A DNA stretch of 8,899 bases from Citrobacter freundii (lineage in GTDB: Bacteria > Bacteroidota > Bacteroidia > Chitinophagales > Chitinophagaceae), in contig QFQQ01000125.1 in NCBI GenBank assembly GCA_003243445.1, positions 1-8,899 on the forward strand, given 5' to 3'. The notes under the pieces were generated by a model. The model was not told where the DNA came from and made no database searches. It was given only the letters and a program-made list of their open reading frames with translations. Below, in pieces: positions 1-7,000 of the stretch. Position 1 is the stretch's first letter; each line of letters begins with the position of its first letter. A program made the position numbers and the translations under genes.

Positions 1-35
1 TTCAATAATTCGTCGAACCTCGGCGACCCATATAG

Positions 36-55
36 CCCACAATTTCAATTGTGGG
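36..55. repeat. Perfect 9-bp palindrome with 2-base centre, REP-like
   Basis: Positions 36-44 (CCCACAATT) are the exact reverse complement of 47-55 (AATTGTGGG), with TC between them. A stem this long can form in DNA or RNA on either strand. The region is also open in several frames: the plus frame from base 1 runs to a TAA at 136-138, and a minus frame runs off the window edge and contains HPQLKLWAI. Because more than one frame is open across a palindrome, I read this as structured repeat DNA rather than a gene end, but the 3' end of an upstream plus-strand gene cannot be excluded. Short palindromes of this kind are typical of REP sequences mobilised by REP-associated tyrosine transposases; that link is inference. 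Confidence 0.5.
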
Positions 56-61
56 TGGAGG

Positions 62-126
62 AGATTGCGAATGAAAGGCGTTCGTGGAGGATTTGCAAGC
101 AAACCGGCCGTGTAACACGGCAATCT
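62..126. repeat. Cluster of nested small hairpins following the palindrome
   Basis: Several short inverted repeats are packed together. AGATTGC at 62-68 is complementary to GCAATCT at 120-126. Inside this pair lie TTTGCAAGCAAA at 92-103 and GCCGTG-taa-CACGGC at 107-121, a perfect 6-bp stem with a 3-base loop; the outer and last inner stems share two bases, so they compete slightly. Together with the palindrome at 36-55 this forms a compact multi-hairpin block of about 90 bases. It may be one repeat unit or a structured RNA; no family is recognised. Confidence 0.35.
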
Positions 127-143
127 TCTACAAAATAAAAGCG

Positions 144-151
144 TAACTTTG
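144..151 (+). promoter_or_regulatory. Candidate Bacteroidota -7 box
   Basis: TAACTTTG matches the Bacteroidota -7 consensus TAnnTTTG exactly. No TTG is seen 19-21 bases upstream (TCTT at 124-127 is the nearest), so the -33 element is weak or absent. A start site would fall near 155-158, about 25 bases before the ATG of the small ORF at 182. The box is degenerate enough to occur by chance. Confidence 0.3.
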
Positions 152-181
152 AACTACCTCACCATCTACAAACACCTGCCT

Positions 182-265
182 ATGCCTGATAGTTATATCA
201 TCTTTCAAACAATCGCTTTGGCAATACTGATCGTTTATCGCCGAAGGCGGTTAAGAAATCATTGA
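182..265 (+). CDS. Possible 27-residue single-pass membrane peptide
   Basis: The ATG at 182 opens a 27-codon frame ending in TGA at 263-265. Residues 5-19 (YIIFQTIALAILIVY) form one uncharged hydrophobic segment long enough to cross or nearly cross a membrane. It is followed at once by RRRRLRNH, a strongly basic tail that by the positive-inside rule would face the cytoplasm. An exact TAnnTTTG box lies 31 bases upstream. The frame stays open upstream to about 116, so a longer product from a non-ATG start is possible. Its stop lies 17 bases from the stop of the convergent PAS gene. No homologue is recognised and the ORF is short enough to be accidental; the evidence is the membrane-plus-basic-tail composition and the promoter box. 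Confidence 0.27.
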   Translation: MPDSYIIFQTIALAILIVYRRRRLRNH

Positions 266-282
266 TCGGTTATCAGACATAT

Positions 283-1446
283 TTATGAGATCGTCTGATC
301 GATCTCGATCACTATCCCCGTAAAATAGCCTCCATTCCCCTGGTGATCGCGCTGTAAAGTGCCTCCGCCCCTCAGCCATCTTGTTGCACCATCCTGATAA
401 TTCATTACCGGGAATTCCATTTCAACCCTTTCTCCTGTTTTCATTACACCATTTAATTTGTTGATAACATCCGGGCGGAAATCGTCCCGGATCTGCTGCA
501 TACAACCTTCATACGATAGTACTTCCTGCGGTCCGAAGCCGAACAATTCGCGGAAGCGATCCGATCCCTGGAAGGCGAGCGTTTGCGTATGTACGGAAAA
601 TGTGCCCATCTGCGCAGCTTCCACGGCGAGGCGCAGGCGCTCTTCTGCCTGCTGGATCTTTTGCCGCGCGATCACCGCTTCCGTCACATCTTCAGCTGAT
701 TCAAGAATGCCGGTGACTGCGCCATTTTCCCAAAGCGGCGTATAGGTAACGTTATAGTAGCCCTGAAACGGCCTACCATCCCTGATGAACCGGATCCGTT
801 CTTCTTTGGCGCGGTGTTCCTTGCCTTTCCTGAATGTGTCGTAGATCACCTGCAATACCGGCTGACCTTTTAATTCCGGCATTATTTCCATCAGGGGTTT
901 GCCTTTGATCGTTCCATCTTTTCCGAGCAGTTGCAACATCATCGGATTGACCTCTTCAAAAACAAGTTGATCTCCCCGAAAGATCAGCATCGGTACGGGA
1001 GATGAATCAAATGCCTGCAGATCTTTTTCCCGCTGCGCCACCTGTCTCCGGCGTTGCACAGCCCCGGTGACTTCAATTAAAGTTTGCAGAATACAATAAG
1101 TCTTGCCGGTCTTATCCAGTACAGGAAAATAAACAAGATCGAAGAACACCGGCATGCGCATGCCATCCACACGCATGAGCACATTCTCTACGTTCCTTGC
1201 TTCGCCGGTTTGCCAGACAGTGTGAAGCAGTTCAACATAATCGTGATCTTTCAATTCAGGAACTACCTCCAGCAAAGGCTGACCTATGATCTCCGGACCT
1301 TTGCCGAACATCCGGATCAGCCGTTCATTGGCAAATTGAATGTAGAACTGTTCGCCGGTATAGATCGCGGTAGCGTCCTTGCTTTTCGCAAAGATCTCCA
1401 GTAATTGTTCTTCTGAAAAATGATGATGAGATGAGTTGGTTTGCAC
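283..1446 (-). CDS. Protein of three PAS domains with no output domain
   Basis: This 387-residue protein consists of PAS sensor domains and little else. PAS1 spans about residues 13-130, PAS2 about 143-258, and PAS3 about 270-385, with a charged helix (258-278) joining the last two. PAS1 and PAS2 look like copies: IIGQPLLEVVPELK at 53-66 matches IKGKPLMEIMPELK at 180-193. PAS3 ends in a PAC-like strand (GGYFTGIVIEIDQ). No signal peptide or membrane segment is seen, so it is probably cytoplasmic. PAS domains bind small ligands or partners and usually precede a histidine kinase, a cyclase or a DNA-binding domain; here the frame stops at TAA (283-285) after PAS3, and no kinase H-box is found in the 282 bases beyond. 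The start is a GTG, preceded three codons earlier by an in-frame TAA. A possible -10-like TATAAT lies about 30 bases upstream, without a clear partner box. It may signal by protein contact with a separate kinase. Confidence 0.85.
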   Translation of the reverse strand: MQTNSSHHHFSEEQLLEIFAKSKDATAIYTGEQFYIQFANERLIRMFGKGPEIIGQPLLEVVPELKDHDYVELLHTVWQTGEARNVENVLMRVDGMRMPVFFDLVYFPVLDKTGKTYCILQTLIEVTGAVQRRRQVAQREKDLQAFDSSPVPMLIFRGDQLVFEEVNPMMLQLLGKDGTIKGKPLMEIMPELKGQPVLQVIYDTFRKGKEHRAKEERIRFIRDGRPFQGYYNVTYTPLWENGAVTGILESAEDVTEAVIARQKIQQAEERLRLAVEAAQMGTFSVHTQTLAFQGSDRFRELFGFGPQEVLSYEGCMQQIRDDFRPDVINKLNGVMKTGERVEMEFPVMNYQDGATRWLRGGGTLQRDHQGNGGYFTGIVIEIDQTIS

Positions 1447-1640
1447 AGTAACGTTTTAACGGAACTAAGCACAATTATACCGCCAATCAGCTTACACGGA
1501 TGCTTGTAGAAGTTTAGGAATATTCTACGAGGAAACCTTTACTCACCTTACTCGAAACGGATCAGTATGGCGCAATAAGAAAACCCGCATTATTCCACAA
1601 TGGGCCGTTTGGGAATATTGAAATATCTCACTCTTCAAAC

Positions 1641-1670
1641 AAAAATGGCCCGCGATCAATCGCAGGCCAT
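1641..1670 (-). terminator. Rho-independent terminator of the NlpC/P60 gene
   Basis: On the minus strand the stem ATGGCC-T-GCGAT pairs with ATCGC-G-GGCCAT; the single non-Watson-Crick position is a G-U pair in RNA, so the 12-pair stem is continuous around a tiny loop. It is followed by TTTTTGTTTG. It begins 27 bases after the stop codon of the NlpC/P60 gene, and separates that gene from the PAS gene further downstream on the same strand. Confidence 0.85.
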
Positions 1671-1696
1671 CCAATCTCTTTATCTGTGATTCAATT

Positions 1697-2413
1697 TTAA
1701 AACGCCCTATTACTCGCCTCCGGCTTTTCAATCCTTCCGGCCCCGATAAACCTGCGCATATAATACGGATCAAACATATCACTTACCGTCACGCCCTGCG
1801 ATGTGGACGCATGAATGAATTTATTGTTCTGCAAATAAATGCCGACGTGAGATACGCCGCCGCGTGTATTGAAGAACACCAGATCGCCTTCCTTCAACTC
1901 AGTAGAAGAAATGATACGTGAAGCTTTGTATTGTTCTTTCGCAGTACGTGGCAGTGTTAACGCGAATGCGGAAATATAAACCGCCTGCACAAATGCAGAG
2001 CAGTCAATACCCGCCTTGGTAGTGCCGCCTAACCTGTAACGGGTACCATACCATTCGTCTACATGGCCGAGTAGCTGATCCCCGTCAAGATTCTCTACTT
2101 CAGTATCCAGCAGGATCGCATATTTCAATTGCAGCGGAGAAGCTTTCTCAACAGCTACGGAAGAAGCATTGATGTAGTAATGATTTTCCTTGGCAGCGGC
2201 TTTTGACGAAGACTGCGTCTTTGGCGCTTCGTATTTCAGCACTGGCGGGGCAGATTCCGTAGAGATATCGCTAAGGAATTCAACCTTTTCCACTTTAGCG
2301 GATTTAGCCGTTGAAGTGCTTGCAGATTTTGCTGTAGAATTCACCGGCCTTAGTGAGGAACAGCTGGCAAAAAGTACAATGATGGCAAAAGCAGTAGTGA
2401 ATTGTCGTGTCAT
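1697..2413 (-). CDS. NlpC/P60-family cell-wall peptidase, lipoprotein
   Basis: This 238-residue protein carries a C-terminal NlpC/P60 cysteine peptidase domain (about 108-230), the family that cleaves peptide stems or cross-links of peptidoglycan, as in MepS/Spr of E. coli. The catalytic set is visible: Cys138 in GIDCSAFVQ, His189 in SHVGIYL, and a third polar residue, His201, in FIHAST. The N-terminus is a lipoprotein signal peptide: Arg3, a hydrophobic core, and Cys18 in LFASC; Phe at -3 is a less usual lipobox residue. Residues 19-100 are a Ser/Ala/Lys-rich linker, probably spanning from the membrane anchor towards the wall. A promoter and a terminator bracket the gene, so it is probably transcribed alone. 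The exact bond cleaved cannot be told from sequence. Confidence 0.92.
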   Translation of the reverse strand: MTRQFTTAFAIIVLFASCSSLRPVNSTAKSASTSTAKSAKVEKVEFLSDISTESAPPVLKYEAPKTQSSSKAAAKENHYYINASSVAVEKASPLQLKYAILLDTEVENLDGDQLLGHVDEWYGTRYRLGGTTKAGIDCSAFVQAVYISAFALTLPRTAKEQYKASRIISSTELKEGDLVFFNTRGGVSHVGIYLQNNKFIHASTSQGVTVSDMFDPYYMRRFIGAGRIEKPEASNRAF

Positions 2414-2439
2414 CAGGCCTTTTTTAAAATTTGGATTTG

Positions 2440-2457
2440 CGGTTTGATCAAAAACCG
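2440..2457 (-). promoter_or_regulatory. Hairpin / palindrome at the 5' end of the NlpC/P60 transcript
   Basis: CGGTTT (2440-2445) pairs with AAACCG (2452-2457), and the centre TTTGATCAAA (2443-2452) is itself a perfect palindrome. The predicted transcription start is near 2453-2456, so the element would form a stem-loop at the extreme 5' end of the mRNA or an operator overlapping the start. Function is unknown. Confidence 0.3.
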
Positions 2458-2459
2458 TG

Positions 2460-2491
2460 CAAAAATATAGGACTTTTTAGCGAAATATCAA
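2460..2491 (-). promoter_or_regulatory. Bacteroidota-type promoter for the NlpC/P60 gene
   Basis: On the minus strand TTG (2489-2491) is followed after 21 bases by TATTTTTG (2460-2467), an exact TAnnTTTG. This fits the Bacteroidota housekeeping sigma promoter (TTG, about 19-21 bases, TAnnTTTG). The start would lie about 40 bases before the ATG at 2413. A second exact -7 box, TACCTTTG on the minus strand (2530-2537), lies further upstream but has no TTG partner. Confidence 0.65.
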
Positions 2492-2622
2492 CAAACAGCT
2501 AACGAAAATAAAAGTTTTTAATTGTGCAACAAAGGTATAGGGGGATTTTCCGAGCCTGCTGTATATTGATATGATGACCTGGATCAATGAGTGAAAGATA
2601 TTCGTAATATTAAAAAAACCGG

Positions 2623-3861
2623 ATGCCTTTGTTACTGATCATCCCTATTTGGATCATCCTGGCAGGTTGCCAGGGACCAGTCAGCGCAAAAAAAGTCGCG
2701 AGTACCCCTTTTCCTGATTCCGCCAGGCCGGTATTGGTGCTGGCAACGGATACGATCCCCGCAGATACCGTTGTAAAAACAGCCGTTCCGCCTTATTCCA
2801 ACATTTTTTATGAAAAAACCGAACTGCTCAAAGCAGCACCGGGTACGAAGTCCGTGCTTTTTAACAGCACCGGCTCGAAGCTTTATGCGATGAACCTTGA
2901 GGGAATGAGTATTTACGAGTTTGATCAGCCCTCACGGAAAGTGATCCGCGAGTTCAGATTCAAACCGACAAAAGGCACTGGCTGGGATTATACCACCGAC
3001 AAACCCATTCCTTCCTACGAAGAAAAACCGGTGGAAGCCTGTCTCAGTCACGATGATAAATTCCTCTGGGTATCATTACACAACGCTGAAGGCATCGTTC
3101 CGATCAGGGTGGATGACCTGGCAGCGAACAAGTTGGAAGCCAGTGCCAAACCGCGTAAACATATCACGGTCCGCTATCCGGACCGTGCCAGCACAGACTC
3201 ATTCTTTGTTCCCCTGATCAAAACCGGTAAGACCCCGAAAGTGATCTCCCGGACTGCAGATAACAGGCATCTGCTGGTGAGCAACTGGCATTCCTATACC
3301 GTGAGCATCCTGGAAATGGATACAACGCAATTCCCGGTTGCAAAGTTGGTAGACACGCTGCCCGTTGTCGCCATTCCCCGGGGCGTGGTGGTGGATGATA
3401 AGCGAAAAAAATCATATGTGGCGATCATGGGCGGATCGATCATAGATGTTATCAACAACGAAACCTGGGAAAAAGAACAGCCGATCCAGGTTGTTTCCAA
3501 CCCCAGACACCTGGTGATCGACACCGCCGGACGACTGTTCATCTCCTACAATAAACTCGCAAAGATCGCTTGTGTAGAGCCTTCCACGGGAGAAACACTT
3601 TTTACAGCAGACACGCACGCCCAACCCCGCACGATCATATTATCAAAAAATCAGCAATTTCTTTTCGTTACCTGCTACAGCAGCGACTTCATGGATGTTT
3701 ATAAAATTAAAGAAACACAGTTCGAGAAAGTGGCATCTTTGCCATGCAAAGGACACCCGGTCGGCGTAGACATTTTTGAGGACGACAGTAAACTCGAAGC
3801 ATGGGTTTGCAGTTATACAAATGGTTCGATTAGTGTGTTTAGCTTTAGGAAGAAAAAATAA
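2623..3861 (+). CDS. YncE/YVTN-like beta-propeller lipoprotein, function unknown
   Basis: This 412-residue exported protein appears to fold as a beta-propeller of the YncE/YVTN or WD40-like type. The repeats each give a strand such as KLYAMNLEGMSIYEF (87-100), HLLVSNWHSYTVSIL (216-230), KSYVAIMGGSIIDVI (263-277), RLFISYNKLAKIACV (304-318), FLFVTCYSSDFMDVY (346-360) and LEAWVCSYTNGSISVF (391-406). Such propellers bind ligands or partner proteins, and some have lactonase-like folds; no catalytic signature is evident. Residues 3-16 (LLLIIPIWIILAGC) form a hydrophobic stretch with a lipobox ending at Cys16, so it is probably an envelope lipoprotein. Unusually, the signal has no Lys or Arg before the hydrophobic core, and in-frame stops lie just upstream (TAA at 2611). 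A one-base change in the 7-A run at 2612-2618 would supply a basic N-terminus. It is divergent from the NlpC/P60 gene; no clear promoter was found. Confidence 0.8.
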   Translation: MPLLLIIPIWIILAGCQGPVSAKKVASTPFPDSARPVLVLATDTIPADTVVKTAVPPYSNIFYEKTELLKAAPGTKSVLFNSTGSKLYAMNLEGMSIYEFDQPSRKVIREFRFKPTKGTGWDYTTDKPIPSYEEKPVEACLSHDDKFLWVSLHNAEGIVPIRVDDLAANKLEASAKPRKHITVRYPDRASTDSFFVPLIKTGKTPKVISRTADNRHLLVSNWHSYTVSILEMDTTQFPVAKLVDTLPVVAIPRGVVVDDKRKKSYVAIMGGSIIDVINNETWEKEQPIQVVSNPRHLVIDTAGRLFISYNKLAKIACVEPSTGETLFTADTHAQPRTIILSKNQQFLFVTCYSSDFMDVYKIKETQFEKVASLPCKGHPVGVDIFEDDSKLEAWVCSYTNGSISVFSFRKKK

Positions 3862-3880
3862 TACCCGTTAAAAGTTTGAG

Positions 3881-4039
3881 AGGTTTAAGAGAGACGACGG
3901 ACCGCAGACCGCGGACGTGAACTATAAAATGAACGTTTTCGTAGTTTTCGGGAATACTTTTCCATTACTGCAGGAAAATTCATTTCAAAGGACTGGCACT
4001 GCGGTCCGCGGTCTGTGGTCCGTCGTCTCTCTTAAACCT
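3881..4039. repeat. Inverted repeat: 36-bp arms built of 7-bp units, 87-base spacer
   Basis: The left arm (3881-3916) and right arm (4004-4039) are reverse complements except at one position (3904 opposite 4016), which is a G-U pair in plus-strand RNA. All 36 positions could therefore pair in a transcript. Each arm is itself periodic: the right arm reads GTCCGCG, GTCTGTG, GTCCGTC, GTCTCTC (4004-4031) and then TTAAACCT. The spacer (3917-4003) is A/T-rich by comparison and holds no ORF and no convincing promoter. The element starts 19 bases after the propeller gene's stop and ends 14 bases before the dnaE ATG. It has no T-run, so it is not a standard terminator. It could be a dispersed non-autonomous element (MITE or REP pair) or a leader structure for dnaE. 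Confidence 0.88.
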
Positions 4040-4053
4040 GAGTGAACATATTT

Positions 4054-7000
4054 ATGAAATTCTCTCATCTACACGTACACACCCAGTTTTCCCTCCTGGA
4101 CGGACAGGCTTCCATCCAGGCGCTCTACAAGAAGGCGATCGCTGATGGTATGCCTGCGCTGGCCATCAGTGATCACGGTAATATGTTCGGTGCTTTCGAG
4201 TTCGTATCCGAAGCATACAAGCACAAAGATGCCAATGGTAACCTGAAAGTGAAACCGGTTGTGGGTTGTGAATTCTATGTGACAGCCAACCGTCACCAGA
4301 AGATATTTACCAAAGAACAACGCGATGTCCGTCACCACCAGATCTTACTGGCGAAGAACGAACAGGGATATAAGAACCTCGTAAAGCTGACTTCACTCGG
4401 CTTTATCGAAGGCCTGTACAGTAAGTATCCTCGGATCGATAAAGAACTCATCGTCCAGTACCACGAAGGACTGATCGCAACCACCTGCTGCCTTGGTGCA
4501 TCCGTGCCGCAGGCCATTCTCCGCAAAGGCGAAGAAGAAGGGGAAATTGAGTTCAAATGGTGGCTGGATCTTTTTGGAGATGATTTCTACGTGGAATTGC
4601 AACGCCATAACATGGCCGAACAGGATAAGGTGAATGAATCACTGATCAGGTATGCCCGTAAATACAATGTAAAGATCATCGCGAGCAATGATTCCCATTA
4701 TGTGGATCAGTCAGACTTCAATGCGCATGATATCCTTCTTTGCATCAACACCGGTGAAAAGATCACCACACCGGCCATGCGCGACTTTGCAGATGATGAT
4801 ATGAACATGAAAGGAAAACGCTTTGCGTTTCCCAATGATCAGTTCTATTTTAAAACGACCGCTGAGATGGGCAAGGTCTTTCATGATCTTCCCGAAGCGT
4901 TGGATAATACCAATGAGATCGTTGACAAGATCGATCTGCTGAATCTCAAACGCGATATCCTGCTCCCCTACTTCCAGACGCCGCCGGAATTCTCCACGCA
5001 GGACGATTACCTGGAACATCTTACCTGGGAAGGAGCCAAAGCGCGCTATGCAGAGATCACACCCGATATCGATGAACGCCTGCGGTTTGAATTATACACC
5101 ATCAAAACGATGGGATTTGCGGGTTACTTCCTTATCGTGAGTGACTTCATCAAAGCAGGCCGTGATATCGGCGTATTCATCGGACCGGGCCGTGGCTCTG
5201 CCGCAGGTTCTGCCGTTGCGTATTGTATCGGCATCACGAATATAGACCCGATCAAATACAACCTGCTGTTCGAACGGTTCCTTAACCCGGACCGTAAATC
5301 GATGCCGGATATCGATACGGACTTCGATGATGAAGGCCGTCAGAAAGTGATCGATTATGTGGTGGATAAATATGGCAAGAGCCAGGTGGCGCAGATCATT
5401 ACGTATGGTACCATGGCTGCGAAAATGTCCATCAAGGATGTGGCGCGCGTAATGGATCTTCCATTGGCAGAATCGAATGCGCTGGCGAAACTGGTGCCTG
5501 ATAAACCGGGTATCGAATTAAGGCGTGTATTGCATGCGCCGATGAAGGCCAAGGATGGAGAAAAATCACTTGAAGAAAAGGATGGCCTGGCAAGTGAAGA
5601 CCTGGATAACGTAAAACGCATCCGCGATATCTATAACCAGCTGGAAACACCGGCCAGTAAAGTATTGCATGAGGCAGAACGCCTGGAAGGTTCCGTGCGG
5701 AATACAGGTATCCACGCCGCGGGTATCATCATTGCGCCAAAAGATCTGACAGAACTGTTGCCTGTATCTGTTGCAAAGGATTCTCCGCTTTGGGTAACAC
5801 AGATCGAGGGAAGCGTGATCGAAGAAGCAGGTGTTATCAAGATGGACTTCCTGGGTCTGAAGACCCTTACCATCATCAAGAATGCGCTGATCATGATCAA
5901 ACAGAATCATGGTGTGGATATCGTGATCGATGATATACCGCTGGATGATCCGAAGACATATGAATTATATCAACAGGCAGCAACCGTGGGTACGTTCCAG
6001 TTTGAAAGCCCCGGTATGCAGAAATATCTCCGCGAGCTGAAGCCCGATAAATTCGGTGACCTGATCGCGATGAACGCCCTGTACCGCCCTGGTCCTATTG
6101 CGTATATCCCTAACTATATCGACCGTAAACACGGAAGAGAAGCGATCGCGTATGACCTTCCTGAAATGCAGGAATACCTTGAGGAGACTTACGGTATTAC
6201 GGTGTACCAGGAACAGGTGATGCTGCTCGCACAAAAGCTTGCCGGCTTCAGTAAAGGTGATGCGGACGTACTGCGTAAAGCGATGGGTAAAAAGCAAAAA
6301 GCGGTACTGGATAAAATGAAGGCGCAGTTCATCAAAGGCGCTGTGGCGAAAGGACTGCCGGAAGATAAACTGGAAAAGATCTGGACCGACTGGGAAGCGT
6401 TTGCACAGTATGCGTTCAACAAATCGCACTCTACCTGCTACGCGTTTGTAGCGTACCAAACTGCTTACCTGAAAGCACACTATCCGGGAGAATATATGTC
6501 GGCCGTATTGAACAACGCCGGCAGTATCGAAAAGATCACCTTCTTTATGGAAGAGTGTAAACGGATGGGCATAAAAGTACTTGGTCCGGACATCAATGAA
6601 TCCCTGAAAGGCTTTGCGGTGAATAAAGCCGGTGAGATCCGTTTTGGTTTGGGTGGATTGAAAGGTGTGGGCGAAGCAGCGGTGGAAAATATCATCGCGG
6701 AAAGAAAAGATGGCTACAAGGATATCTTTGATTTCATCAAGCGTATCAATCAGCGTGCGGTAAATAAGAAAACGATCGAGAGCCTTGCTTATGCAGGCGG
6801 CTTTGATTGTTTCACTGAACATCACCGCAGGCAGTATTTCTATACCCCGGAAAATGAAACCGCAACCGGCCTGGAACGCGTGATCAAATACGGGCAGGTG
6901 ATCGCCAACCAGAATGCAAATTCCGGTCATACATTGTTCGGGGACCTTCCCACAATGATGGAGATCCCGGCACCGAAGCTGCCCGATTGCGAACCCTGGT

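Noticed and set aside
235..254. Terminator shared by the small ORF and the PAS gene (CGCC-gaa-GGCG)
   Set aside because: The stem is only four base pairs and no T-run follows on either strand.
1472..1479. Promoter of the PAS gene (TATAATTG on the minus strand)
   Set aside because: It is one base off the -7 consensus or a TATAAT-like box, but no matching upstream element is present, so it was not listed as a feature.
1543..1782. 79-codon minus-strand ORF overlapping the NlpC/P60 3' end
   Set aside because: It overlaps the real gene and runs through its terminator; no domain is visible.
3917..4003. Promoter for dnaE within the inverted-repeat spacer
   Set aside because: TACTTTTC (3955-3962) and TAGTTTTC (3942-3949) resemble TAnnTTTG but both lack the final G, and neither has a TTG at proper distance.
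4042..4053. GTG at 4042 as the dnaE start
   Set aside because: It would add only MNIF before the family-typical MKFSHLHVHT and would abut the inverted repeat; ATG 4054 is preferred.
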